From assembly GCF_027409185.1 (NCBI RefSeq), contig NC_084462.1, positions 183,200,071 to 183,264,070 on the forward strand: 64,000 nucleotides of DNA, in the 5' to 3' direction. Positions 23,645 to 35,440 of the stretch are shown one piece after another; the stretch's first letter is position 1, and each line of letters begins with the position of its first letter. This DNA is from Cynocephalus volans (lineage: Eukaryota > Chordata > Mammalia > Dermoptera > Cynocephalidae). A program made the position numbers and the translations under genes. A model generated the notes under the pieces. That model saw only the letters and a list, made by a program, of their open reading frames with translations, had not been told where the DNA came from and ran no database searches.

Positions 23645-24579
23645 AACCATGAGAAAAACTAAAGCATTAACAGTCGAATCCAGGGGTGTTCAGAGAGTAA
23701 CCGTGACCCACCAGCGCCTGTGCCTGGGCTGGAGAAGCGGTTCCACACCAGCAACTGCGCCAGGCCCAGCGGGAACCTGGGGACAGCCACGTGGTCTGCA
23801 GCAGGGGCCAAGGCCCTTCACGACCAGCTCAGGCAGTTTTGTTCTGCATGGAAGGGCAGGTGTGCAAAAGCAGTTTTGAGGAGAACTGCCTGTTCCGTGA
23901 CCTTTGCAGTATTGTGTCAAAACAGTAAAAACTCCCACTACTGGTTGTAAGTGTGTAGAGAAAGAAGAGTCGTGAAGCCACGTGGCACAGTGTGATGCAG
24001 AACGTTAGCAGCACTGACGGTTCAACGTGTTCTCTCTCTGTCAAAAGCCTGACGACAGCTGTCTGCACGGTCCTTGCTGTCCTGTCACCGTGTCACTCGT
24101 CATGCGCGAGTGTCCCTGCCCCACCCTGTCCTGTCCTGTCCTGGGGGCTCCGCTCCCAGCGCGCTGTCGCCGCACTTCCAGGGCTGCCGGGTGTCTCCAG
24201 GGCACCTTTCGGGTGAACGTTTCGCTGGGGTCCCCTCCTCTGGGACGCCCCATCCTCCTCGGCACGTCCTCTTTCCTCACGGACGTCGATGCGTCGCCCT
24301 CCCGGGCCCCTCGGCTGCTCCTCCTGTGGCTCGTCCCTGTCCCCTGCCCCCGAGCTCACTCCAGCGGCCTCGCTCCTCTGCGCCTCCACCCTGGGGGCCC
24401 GTCCCCTCTTTCACGTGTCCGTGCAGGCAAGAGGTCACGTGGGTTGAGCACAGGAGGCGACACAGACGGAGGAGCCGCGGCCGCTGAGAGCTCCCTGCGC
24501 CCCCTGGCGGCGGAGCTGCCGCGTGACCGGCACGGGGGCTGTGTGACTGGGGGACAGGTGGTGACTAAACTGTGGTGAC
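23645..24579. other. GC-rich, CpG-bearing unassigned sequence
   Basis: The sequence becomes GC-rich towards the minisatellite at 24580 and keeps many CpG dinucleotides, with a short 'ctgtc' repeat at 24127-24141. Overlapping ORFs of up to 183 codons on both strands look compositional: none has a domain or motif I recognise. A CTCF-like motif lies at 24496-24512. Confidence 0.4.
24496..24512 (-). promoter_or_regulatory. CTCF-like motif beside the minisatellite
   Basis: 'tgcgccccctggcggcg' fits the reverse CTCF core (YGCCMYCTRSTGG) at all but one position, where C replaces T. It lies about 70 bp from the first 49-bp repeat. Prediction by eye only. Confidence 0.3.
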
Positions 24580-26385
24580 TGAAACGTGTGCGTGTCACCA
24601 GTGTGTGAAGCGAGGACCACCCGGAGAGTGAAACGTGCGCGTGTCACCAGTGTGTGAGGCCAGGACCACCCGGAGAGTGAAACGTGCGCGTGTCACCAGT
24701 GTGTGAGGCCAGGACCACCCGGAGAGTGAAACGTGTGCGTGTCGCCGGTGTGTGAGGCCAGGACGACCCGGAAAGTGAAACGTGTGCGTGTCACAGGTGC
24801 GTGAGGCCAGGACGACCCGGAGAGTGAAACGTGTGCGTGTCACAGGTGCGTGAGGCCAGGACCACCCGGAGAGTGAAACGTGTGCGTGTCACAGGTGCGT
24901 GAGGCCAGGACCACCCGGAGAGTGAAACGTGTGCGTGTCACAGGTGCGTGAGGCCAGGACCACCCGGAGAGTGAAACGTGTGCGTGTCACCGGTGTGTGA
25001 AGCGAGGACCACCCGGAGAGTGAAACGTGTGCGTGTCACCGGTGTGTGAAGCGAGGACTACCCGGAGAGTGAAACGTGTGCGTGTCGCCGGTGCGTGAAG
25101 CCAGGACCGCCCGGGGAGTGAGACGTGTGCGTGTCACCGGTGTGTGAAGCGAGGACCACCCGGAGAGTGAGACGTGTGCGTGTCACCGGTGCGTGAGGCC
25201 AGGACCACCCGGAGAGTGAAACGTGTGCGTGTCACAGGTGCGTGAGGCCAGGACCACCCGGAGAGTGAAACGTGTGCGTGTCACCGGTGTGTGAAGCGAG
25301 GACCACCCGGAGAGTGAAACGTGTGCGTGTCACCGGTGTGTGAAGCGAGGACTACCCGGAGAGTGAAACGTGTGCGTGTCGCCGGTGTGTGAAGTCAGGA
25401 CCACCCGGAGAGTGAAACGTGTGCGTGTCGCCGGTGCGTGAAGCCAGGACCGCCCGGGGAGTGAAACGTGTGCGTGTCACCAGTGTGTGAGGCCAGGACG
25501 ACCCGGAGAGTGAGACGTGTGCGTGTCACCGGTGTGTGAGGCCAGGACCACCCGGAGAGTGAAACGTGTGCGTGTCACCGGTGCGTGAGGCCAGGACGAC
25601 CCGGAGAGTGAAACGTGTGCGTGTCACCAGTGTGTGAAGCCAGGACCACCCGGAGAGTGAGACGTGTGCGTGTCACCAGTGTGTGAAGCCAGGACCACCC
25701 GGAGAGTGAAACGTGTGCGTGTCGCCGGTGTGTGAAGCGAGGACCACCCGGAGAGTGAAACGTGTGCGTGTCGCCGGTGTGTGAAGCGAGGACCACCCGG
25801 AGAGTGAAACGTGTGCGTGTCGCCAGTGTGTGAAGCGAGGACCACCCGGAGAGTGAGACGTGTGCGTGTCGCCGGTGTGTGAAGCGAGGACCACCCGGAG
25901 AGTGAGACGTGTGCGTGTCGCCAGTGTGTGAAGCGAGGACCACCCGGAGAGTGAAACGTGTGCGTGTCACCGGTATGTGAAGCGAGGACCACCCGGAGAG
26001 TGAGACGTGTGCGTGTCACCAGTGTGTGAAGCCAGGACCACCCGGAGAGTGAAACGTGTGCGTGTCACCGGTGTGTGAGGCCAGGACGACCCGGAGAGTG
26101 AAACGTGCGCGTGTCACCAGTGTGTGAAGCGAGGACCACCCGGAGAGTGAAACGTGTGCGTGTCGCCGGTGTGTGAAGCCAGGACCACCCGGAGAGTGAA
26201 ACGTGTGCGTGTCACCGGTGTGTGAAGCCAGGCCCACCCGGAGAGTGAAACGTGTGCGTGTCACCGGTGTGTGAAGCGAGGACCACCCGGAGAGTGAAAC
26301 GTGTGCGTGTCGCCAGTGTGTGAAGCGAGGACCACCCAGAGAGTGAGACGTGTGCGTGTCACCGGTGTGTGAAGCGAGGACTACC
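24580..26385 (+). repeat. 49-bp minisatellite, about 36.9 copies
   Basis: The unit begins 'tgaaacgtgtgcgtgtcacc' and ends 'aggaccacccggagag'. The phase is kept exactly: the 'tgaRacg' starts fall at 24580 + 49n, and the last start at 26344 is 1764 bp = 36 x 49 away. Copies differ only by substitutions at a few fixed places, mostly CpG/TpG or A/G: gtcAcc/gtcGcc, ccAgtg/ccGgtg/caGgtg, tGtg/cGtg, aagcGagg/aagcCagg/aggcCagg, ccAcc/cGacc/cTacc. The minus strand has no stop codon in any frame over long stretches because of the repeat, not because of a gene. Confidence 0.97.
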
Positions 26386-26489
26386 TGTACTTAAATGTAA
26401 TGAGAACCAAACGTCAGCAGTCACTCTTCTCTTAAGTGTCAAAGTATTAAAGCCCTTTCAGTTAAAATCAGGAACTGGACTGGGATGTC

Positions 26490-26612
26490 CACTACTGATG
26501 TAATTCGACAGTGACTTCAAGGTTCTCGCAAATGCGATAAGACGAGAAAGATGAACGAGCTGATATAACATTAGACAGGAAGAGGTAAAGCTCTTTTTGC
26601 TGACATAGTGTA
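26490..26612 (+). repeat. Short old L1 ORF2 fragment
   Basis: 'cgcaaatgcgataagacgag' followed by 'ggaagaggtaaagctctttt' and 'tgctgacata' is an eroded version of the L1 reverse-transcriptase stretch ending at the F-A-D-D catalytic box. Insertion of the LTR-like sequence that follows ends it. Confidence 0.5.
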
Positions 26613-27170
26613 TACGTATGTGTTGGGGGTACCCCAGACCACCCCAGATTCAGTAGTTCACTAAGAGGACTTACAGGACTCAGCATATAGTTGTACTCAT
26701 GGCCGAGATTTATCACAGCAAAAGGATACAGAGAAAAATCAGCAAAGGGAAAGGGCATATGGGGTCCAGAGGAAACCAGGGACAAGCTTCCAAGGGTCCT
26801 GTCCCAGTGGAGTCACCCAGGATATGCTTAATTTGTCCATCAGCAAGTTGTGAGAGCATAGGTGAAGTGCTTTCTACCAGGGAAGCTCATCAGAGTTGTG
26901 ATGCCCAGGTTTTTAATTGGAGACTGGTCTCATAGGCACCCTCTGCCCAGCACATACTGAAATTACGGTTCAGCATAAACCACATTGCTTGTATAAATCG
27001 TTCCGGCACAGTGAGCCATCCTTAGTTAAAGAATCATCGGAACCGTCCTAAAATCCAAGCTCTCAAATGACAGACAAGGGCCAACTTTGCCAGCAGCCCT
27101 TTCCAAGAAGATCAGTCTCAGGCCTGCTGTGTGGACTCTTTTTCTGTACAACCTAGAAGATGCACTGCTG
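26613..27170. mobile_element. LTR-like repeat, family not certain
   Basis: 'gaggacttacaggactcagc', 'gaaaccagggacaagcttcc', 'agtggagtcacccaggatat' and 'cagtctcaggcctgctgtgt' are phrases I recognise from a common mammalian LTR, probably ERVL, but I cannot name the subfamily or fix its orientation. Confidence 0.45.
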
Positions 27171-27239
27171 TACTCAGAGTTGGTAAGGCTCTGTATACAA
27201 GCTAAGGATCCAAAAGTCATAGCTTTCTGCACTATGGAA

Positions 27240-28560
27240 ATAAGAACCTACAAATGAGGAAAACATTCCATGTATATAGTGAAAAAAATACAAGATGTTT
27301 AGAATGAGGGCATAGGTCCCATACCTATATGAAGAAAACTGAGATCTTATTGGAAGACATAAAATATGGACAACTGAAAAAGCATGGTTGAGCTCTCATA
27401 ACATACAAAATGCCAGTTCTCCTGAGTTGCTATGCAAATGCAATACAATTCCAATTAGAATCCCAACAGGCTGTCTTTTTGGACTTGGTAACAGTGACTT
27501 AAAATTTGTATGGATGAATAAATGCCCAAGAATAGAATCCAACTTTTGGTATATTATGGGTATATTAGCCAAGATTGGACAATCGGAAGCTGTACAAGAA
27601 GATACCAACATATTTGACTACATAAACATTAAAAAAACCTTGTCTGGTAAAAGGTACCATAACCAATCAATGGACAGATTGGATTGGGTGGACTGATGCA
27701 ACTGGCAAAGGGCTAAGGTATACTGCACACGAACCTTTTTTAAAAAACTGTCAGGAAATAGAATGAGAATTAAACAGAGAAACAAGACAATTAATGACTC
27801 AGTCCATGGAAGATTAAATCCTAATGGTCAACAAATATGAACATGCCCAAATTCCTTAGTAGTAAAGGAGTTGTAAATCAGTGACTGATTTATACCAGTA
27901 GACGGGCAAGTTTTAAAAATAACTATCACTTTTTGATGGGGAGGTGGAGGGAAAAATTTCTTATTATTGCTGGTAAAAATATGAAGTGTTCTAGCTTCTT
28001 TTGGAAACCAATCTGCCAGCATCTGTGAAAACGAAGAAGAGGCGTGCCCTTTGACGGAGATGTGGTGTAGTGGCCCCAAAAGGGAACGGCCAACCACGCT
28101 GTAGCAGTCAACACCAAGGAATACTGTGCAACCACATGGAGAATGAGTTGAGAGTTAGAGCTGTTAACCCAGGGGAGGGGCTTCCACAGGGTGTGGCCAG
28201 TGAGAAAAGGAAGATGCGGAAGTGTGTTTAATATCTTGTTTAAAAATCGGTAACCAGAAAACCCACACATATGTATCTGTGTAAGTGTGTATGTGCTTTT
28301 GCATGTCTGGATGGGATTAAGAGCACAGAGAAGAATGTGGAAGGATATGTTCTAGATAAGAATGTTTTTAATCATGGGGGATGGGGAGTGCTGGGATGGG
28401 TAGTAATGAGGGTAGAGTGGGAGCCATGGATAAAGGGGAAAAGGGTTACTCTAGATGCTGCATGCATCTGGTTACATTTACACATCAATAAACTTAAATT
28501 TGTGAGCCATTATCTGTGGCAGAATCTATCCTATATTTCTTCCTTTTCTTCTTTATAAAA
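27240..28560 (+). repeat. Old L1, ORF2 to 3' end, sense
   Basis: Eroded ORF2 C-terminal half: 'gcaatacaattccaattaga' at about 27439 corresponds to the 'NAIPI' region and 'ggaatactgtgcaaccacat' at about 28118 to the 'YSAI' region near its end. It ends about 28490-28560. It may be the continuation of the fragment at 26490 across the LTR-like insertion. Confidence 0.55.
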
Positions 28561-28589
28561 CAGATTCTGCTTATTGAGAAGGCAGCACT

Positions 28590-29545
28590 CTGTCTAGCTA
28601 AGAGTTGCCTAGCTAAGAGTTTACATTTTCCAGGGTCTCTTGCAGCTAGATATGGCCAAGTGACTAGTTCTAACCAATAGGATCAAAGCAAGAAGTTGTT
28701 AGATAAAGCCTCTGGCCAATGACCTGGGGCTCCCCTGGGGCCCTGAGGCACAGAGCCAGGGTAAACTGAACCCAGCCGCAACCAGACAAAGAGCACACCA
28801 AGAACACCATTTTCACATGGGTAGCCCTCCGTAGAGACTGCAATTGCCATGGCTGCTGCAAAAGTGGCTAGTCCCTATAGCAGCAGTCACAGCCACCTGC
28901 AGATGGCACGCCAGACTCTCAACTGCACTGACACAAGGAGAGGCACCAATGGAAACAAACAAAAAAAAGAAAGGTCCTCCCTCTCCACAAAGCACACTGG
29001 AGTAACTGATTTAGGATAATAGGGGAGGACTTGGTCACATCTGTCTCAGTATGGGACAGATCATGTCATCTAGGCAACAAACCTACAGAGGAGCAGTTGA
29101 TCTGTCAGATGGAGAGAACAAACCTATGGTTATTAGAGGGGGGAGGGGAGGAGGAGGGAGGGGGCAGGGGAGAGATTGGATAAGGGGCCTAAGCATGATT
29201 TGTAATGATGAATATGCTCAGAAAAAAAGCCTCAGGGAGAGCTGCTTATAAGAGAGACAGGTGGTACGGGCCCTTTTGTTCTTTTAGATTTCTCTCTGCT
29301 TCCTTCTGGAATGCAGACCTGATGGCTGAAGCTTCAGCAGCCGTCTTCAACCTTGGGAGGACCTTGAAAATGGAAGCCACGTGTGAACGACTGCAGAATC
29401 TGGGTTAATATCGACCCTGGGGCTGTCCCACCAGCCCTGCAGACTTCTTTTATGTGAGAGAGAAGTTAACTTTTTAAAGTCTCTGTTATTTTTGGTCAGT
29501 GTTACAAGCAGCCAAACATAGTTCCTGTTAGATGCTGTATATACT
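28590..29545 (+). repeat. Old interspersed repeat split by a composite-element insertion
   Basis: The left part 28590-28712 ('cagggtctcttgcagctaga', 'ctagttctaaccaataggat') and the right part 29226-29545 ('tctggaatgcagacctgatg', 'gaaaatggaagccacgtgtg', 'cagacttcttttatgtgaga') belong to one ancient LTR-like or DNA repeat. I know its phrases but not its name for certain. The piece at 28713-29225 interrupts it. Confidence 0.45.
28713..29225 (+). mobile_element. 5'-truncated copy of the composite retroelement
   Basis: From 'agagcacaccaagaacacca' (28790) through 'gccatggctgctgcaaaagt', 'actgacacaaggagag' and a G-rich run at 29136-29170 to 'gattggataaggggcctaag' it tracks the tail of the element at 46775-47415. 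The first 75 bp resemble its VNTR unit. It ends in A's and is flanked by 'aaagcctc' at 28705-28712 and 29226-29233, an 8-bp minimum target duplication. No ORF. Confidence 0.7.
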
Positions 29546-29569
29546 AAAAAAAAAACAACAAAAGAATAC

Positions 29570-30638
29570 ACATTTGGTCAACAATGTACTAAGCTGCAGA
29601 AGGAGTATTAAAAGTCAAAATTCGAGACCAAAGCAAATGGATATGGTCTAGATTAAGTGTGCTCATGGATGTTTGCTTCCAGGCCATTTATGCAGACTTG
29701 CCCAAATTCAAAGTAATTCTTGACCCAAACCTGCTCACCACTCTGAAAAAGTCCAGGCTTGTTTCCTTTTAGAAGCACAGCCTGTATTCAAATCATCAGG
29801 ATTCAAGGAAGTAAGCATTTTTTAAGCATCTCCTTTCCTCACCATAAAGTAACCACTCTACTTTCAGGAATACAGGAGATCTATGTGAGCTGGTCTTTGA
29901 CATCAAGTTAAGACTCACTAAGGAGCTAGAGCACAGCAGCAGAGCCTATAATCGAATACCATGGTGAGTAATGGTACAGAAAACAGTGCCCTGCTTTTTG
30001 GCGGGTTCTGGGTTATTCTCCAGATTCACTGCGGTATTGGAATAATTATCTTAGTACATTAACTTGGAAACGGTTTTTTTAAGCAAAAGAGAAAAATTCC
30101 ATTGTAACCTCAGAGAGCTGATATAATATTGAAAGACAATAGGCAAAGACATCCGGGGAGTCTTAAACTGTGCTTTTGAAGGCCTGTTATTAGAAAGTAG
30201 CATATTGTGTTTTATATAACGTTTTCTCCTTAAATTGCATTTCATAATGAGCTACTTATACTTGGTTTCAGAATACCAATCCAAGTGTAGGGAACATTTT
30301 TTCCCTGCATAAGTTGAGAAATGTCAGTGAGAAAACAGCCCTGCCATCTAGTGCATTTCTCTTAGAACTGCAGGTTTTGTAGGCAAAAGGAGAAGCTTTT
30401 CTAAATATTAGCTTGCAAGCTATTAATAGTAGCAAATGCCTTAGAATTGAAAAAGAATGGAAACACTGGGAAGTATGGCAAGCTGAGAAAGCAGAACTTT
30501 TTTAGCTTCATGGAAGCATATTTATAAATAATTTGGAGAGCTGTTAGATGAGAGTGAGTTTTGTTTATTATTGGTTGTTTAAGTTTATTATAAAATAACT
30601 TTTGATTTGGGTTGCTATAAAACAAACAAAAAAATCAC
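29570..30638. other. AT-rich intergenic, nothing recognised
   Basis: No gene or RNA gene seen and no repeat confidently assigned. Confidence 0.35.
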
Positions 30639-30639
30639 C

Positions 30640-33600
30640 AGGGTAAGAAACAGATGTCACCAAGATGGAGGAACAGACGGTCCCCATGTTGCTTCCCCCC
30701 AGAAGAGATCAAACTATTAAAACACAAAAACTGCTGTTCTGTAATTACTAGAACTTGGGTGAAGAGGCAGAGAGACCTGCTGAGTCCATGAAGGTGGGGA
30801 AAGCTAGGGTGGGCAGGAGGAGGGACCACCCTGATCAGAACCAGCCCCAGCATCCCCTGGCCCGGAGTGTCACAGTGCACAGAGCAGCTACCTGGGGATG
30901 GCAAAGCCACAACAGCACCCTTTGCTTGAAGCTACATGAGTCTGCAGGGGAGAAGGTGAAAAAAATAAAAATAAAAAATCTCATTGGAGCACACCATCCC
31001 ACTCATTTCCCAGGCAAGCAAATCTGCTCACAAGCTTCCCCAGCACCAGCATAGGAGGAGGGGCCACAGCAGATGAGAGGAAGAATCCACCCAGAGGTCA
31101 GTGGTCTTTGAGGGATATTTGTATTGGGGGGGAAGGGAAGGCTGATCCACTGGGGAGCAGTGTAGGCAGCTGATCTGCCTTCTGATTGGCATGGGCACCA
31201 CACAGTGGAGACCAGCCAGTGCAATACAACTGCAGAGGGTACAGTTTGCAGGAAAGACTTGGTCCTGGGCCAGAATTTCCACACAGCCCAGTTGCATCTG
31301 TTGTGACGCTACATGATCCAGAAGTGAATAAAAGGCTGACAATTAAAATCTGGTTAGCACAAAAACTTTTTCCTGATCTGAATAACAATAGTAAGGCAGC
31401 AATTTAATTCAGGCCCAGAGTTCAAGTTCTAATTCCCACAAGAATTTTCCCCCAATCTGGGAATTAATCACAGGACAACAAATTAGTTCCAGAGCATTGC
31501 TTAATTGGTGATTGCTATTAATCCACCACAGAATAGAAAAACAAAAACAAACAAACAAAAAAAAACACAGACCAGAAACAAAGTTCTGATATTGAGTAGC
31601 AAAGATCTAACATCACGAAAGATCACCTGTAAAACCTGGAGGAGGTAGTGTCTCCTCAAATGCACAGGTATCAACGTAAAGACACAAAGATCAAGAAAGA
31701 ACAGAGAAATATGTTACCAATAAAGGAAACCAACAAAGCTCCAGTCATGGGCCCAGAAGAATAGTAGATTTATGAAATGTCTGACAGAGAATTTAGAATA
31801 ATCCTCTTCAAGATATCAGGGAGACACAAGAAAACATGGATAGAAAATTAAATGATATTTGGAAAACAATCCAGAAACAGAACAAGAAACTTGGCAAAGA
31901 AGTAGAATCAACTAAAACAAACAAAAAAAGAACAAACAGAAATTCTAGAAATAAAGAATATGTTTTCTGAGCCAAAAAGCTCAATAGAATTCTTTAACAG
32001 CAGACTTGATCAAACAGAGGAAAGAATCAATGAGCTTGAAGACAGAACATGTGAAATTATCCAATCAGAGGAGCAAAACAAACAAACAAACAAACAAAAA
32101 AGGCACAGAATTGCTGCAATTATGAGTCCTTCCAGCAAAATAACCTCCACATAGTTGGAGTACCCAAAGGAGGTGAAAAAAGAGGAGACCTAGAAAGCAT
32201 ATTTAAAGAAATAATGGCTGAAAAAATTCCCAGGTATGGAGAAAGATAACAGGATTCAGGTACAGGAAACTCAGAGGCCACCAATCAGATTTAATCCAAA
32301 GAGTGAACAGGCACATGATAATCAAATTATCAAAAACCAAAGACAAAGAATGAATACTGAAAGCAGCAAGAGAAAAGAAACACATAACATTTAATGGAGC
32401 CCCAGTAAGGCTTTCTGTGGATTTCTCAGAAGAAACCCTATAAGCCAGGAGAGAGAGGGATGATATATTCAAAGTGCCAAAGGAAAAAGACTGTAAGCCA
32501 AGAATTATGTACCCAGCAAAACTAACCTTCAAATACAAAGGAGAAATAAAATCTTTCTCAGACTAACAAGAGCTAAGGGAATTCATCAACACTAGACCTG
32601 CCATACAAGAAATGCTAAAGGGAGCTCTTCAAGCTGAAAGATGATGCTAAAGTTTAACAAGAAAACATTTGAAAGTACGAAGCTCACTAGTAAAATAAAT
32701 ACACAGAAATTCTTAGAATACTCCAATGTTGTGAGAGTGGTGAATGAACCACTTGTATCCTTACTCTGAAGACTAAAGGACAAACCCAACAAGACAGCAA
32801 CACATTCAACAACTGCAATATTAAAAGATGTAACCTGAAATAACAAAATGTCAAAATGTGTGTGTATGGGGGGAGATGATGTCAAAGTGTAGAGTTGGCC
32901 TTGGTTATTCCTTTTTTCTTAGCAATCAGACTAAGTTGTTATTAGTTTAAAAAATATGTTATAAATATATGGTTTTTTGTAAGCCTCATGGTAACCATAA
33001 CACAAAAATCTGTAATAGACATACTAAAAATAAATAGTGAAAAATAAGAATATGTTACTAGAGAAAACCACTTAATCACAAAGGAAGACAGTAAGACGAG
33101 AAAAAAGGAAAAGATCTGCAAAACAACCAGGAAAAAAGTAATAAAATTGCAGTAACAATTCCCTATATATCAATAATAACTCTAAATGTAAATGGATTAA
33201 ATTCCCAAATTAAAAGATACAGAGTAGCTGAATGGATTATAAAACGAGGACCTACTTCTTCCTACAAAAAACTCATTTCACCTATTAAGACACACATTGA
33301 CTGAAAGTGAAGGGATGGAAAAAGATATTTCATGAAAATGGCAAAAAAGAGCAGGAGTAGCTATACTTATATCAGATAAAATAGACTCAAGCCAAGGAAA
33401 GTAAAAAAAAAAAAAAAAAGATAAGGAAGGTCATTATATAATGATAAAGGGGTCAATTCAGCAAGCAGATATAGCAATTCTAAATACGTGCACACACAAC
33501 TTCAGAGCACCCAAATACGTAGAGCAAATACTACTACACCTAATGGAAGAAATAGACTCCAACAAAGTAATATTTGGGGACTTTATTACCTGTTTTCAGC

Positions 33601-33787
33601 AATGAATGGATCATCCAGACAGAAAATTAACTAAGAAACATCAATCTCCTCTCTAGACTGATTAGACCTAACAGATGTTTATTGAATATTTCACCCAACA
33701 GCTGCAGAACACACAATCTTCTCAGCAGCACATGGAACATTCTGTAAAATAGACCATATATTATGTCACAAAATACATCTCAACTAG

Positions 33788-33820
<33 letters not shown>

Positions 33821-35440
33821 TGACCGGTAAGGGGATCTTAACCCTTGACTTGGTGTTGTCAGCACCACGCTCACCCAGTGAGCGAACTGGCCATCCCTAT
33901 ATAGGATCCGAACCCGGGGCCTTGGTATTATCAGCACTGCACTCTACCGAGTGAGCCACAGGCCGGCCCATCTCAACTAGTTTTTAAAAATTGAAGTCTA
34001 TCAACTATCTTGTCCAACCACAACAAATAAAACTAGAAATCAATAATAGAAGAGACATTGGAAACTGTACAGATACATGGAAATTAAACAACATTCTCAT
34101 AAACAATCGAGATGTAAAAGAAGAAATTAAAAAGGAAATTACAAAGTTCCTGGAGACAAATGAAATTGAAAACACAACATACCAGGACCTATGGAATACA
34201 GCAAAAGCAGTTCTAAGAGAGTTTATAGCAGTAAATACCTAAATCAAGAAGAAAGACTTCAAATAAACAACTGAGCATTACACCTCAAGGAACTAGAAAA
34301 ATAAGAACAAAGCAAACCCAAAATTAGTAGAAGGAGAGAAATAACAAAGATCAGAGCAGAAATAAATGAATTAGAGATTTAAAAAACAATACAAAAGATA
34401 AAACAGAGTTGCTTTTTTGAAAAAAATAAAGTAAATTGATAAACCTTTGGGTAAGCTAACAAAGAAATAAATCTTCAAATAAATAAAATCAGAAATAAAA
34501 AAAGAGACATTCCAAGTGATACCACAGAAATACAAAGGATCACAAAAGACTATTATGAGCAACTAACACTAACAAACTGGAAAACCTAGAAGAAATGGAT
34601 AAATTCCTTGACATATACAACTTACCAATGTCGAATCATGAAGGGTTAGAACACCTAAGAAGACCAACGGTGAGTAATGAGATTGCAGCAGTAATGAAGT
34701 CTCCGAACAAAGAAAACTGCAGGAGCAGATGGCCTCACTGCTGAATTTTACCAAACATTTAAAGAAGAACTAATATCAATTCTTCTCAAACTCTCCCGAA
34801 AAATTGAAGAGCGGGGAATACTTCCAAACTCTATGAGGTCAGCATTACCCTCAAAGCATTACCAAAACCAGAAAAAGACACAACAACAAAAAAGAAAACT
34901 ACAGACTTACATCCCTAATGGACATTAATGCAAAGACCCTCAACAAAATACTAGCCAATAGAATCCAACAGCACTTTAAAAAGATCATTCACCATGATCA
35001 AGTGGGATTCATCCAGGGATGCAGCATAAGCATATGGATCAACATATGGTTCAACATAAGCAAATCAATAAATGTGATACATCACATCAACAGAATGAAG
35101 GAAAAAATCATTTCAATAGACACAGAAAAAACATTTGATAAAATCCAACATTCCTTCATGATAAAAACACTCAACAAATTAGGTATAGAAGTAACGCACC
35201 TCTACACAGTAAAGGTCATATAGGACAAACCTAGAGCTGACATCATACTAAATGGATAAAAAGGTTCTTCCTCTAAGATCTGGAACGTGACAGGAGGGCC
35301 CACTTTCCCCACTCTTATTCAGTGTAGGACGAGGAGTTCTAACCAGTGCAATAAGACGAGAAAGAAATGAAGGGCATCCCAATCAGAAAGGAGGAAGTCA
35401 AACCATCCCTACTTGCATATGCATATCCCCATATGCATAG
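30640..35440 (+). mobile_element. Old near-full-length L1, part 1 (5'UTR, ORF1, start of ORF2)
   Basis: It begins 'gtcaccaagatggaggaaca', an L1 5'-end signature, with a GC-rich 5'UTR to about 31750. Decayed ORF1 follows at about 31800-32640, a coiled coil and RNA-binding protein in live L1; one 64-codon stretch remains at 31960-32154. Decayed ORF2 starts near 33150 with the endonuclease domain. A dimer SINE sits at 33788-33968. The reverse-transcriptase region shows [20 protein letters not shown]-like sequence at about 34945. At 35440 the element is cut by an LTR retroelement and resumes at 43281. Confidence 0.85.
33788..33968 (-). mobile_element. Dimeric tRNA-Ile-derived SINE, antisense
   Basis: A T-run followed by two tRNA-Ile-like units in antisense: 'gacttggtgttgtcagcacc' and 'ccttggtattatcagcactg', each with its own A-box and B-box arms. 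The 12-bp target duplication 'catctcaactag' is at 33776-33787 and 33969-33980. It is inserted in the old L1 endonuclease region. Confidence 0.9.

Noticed and set aside
25575-26264. Minus-strand ORFs of 82-131 codons with a repeated 'RFTLRVVLASHTGDT' motif
   Set aside because: They are translations of the 49-bp minisatellite. The same peptide phrases appear in every frame because the unit length is not a multiple of three and has no stop on that strand.
24580-26385. CRISPR-like regular repeat
   Set aside because: There are no unique spacers: the full 49 bp repeats without interruption, and the genome is mammalian.
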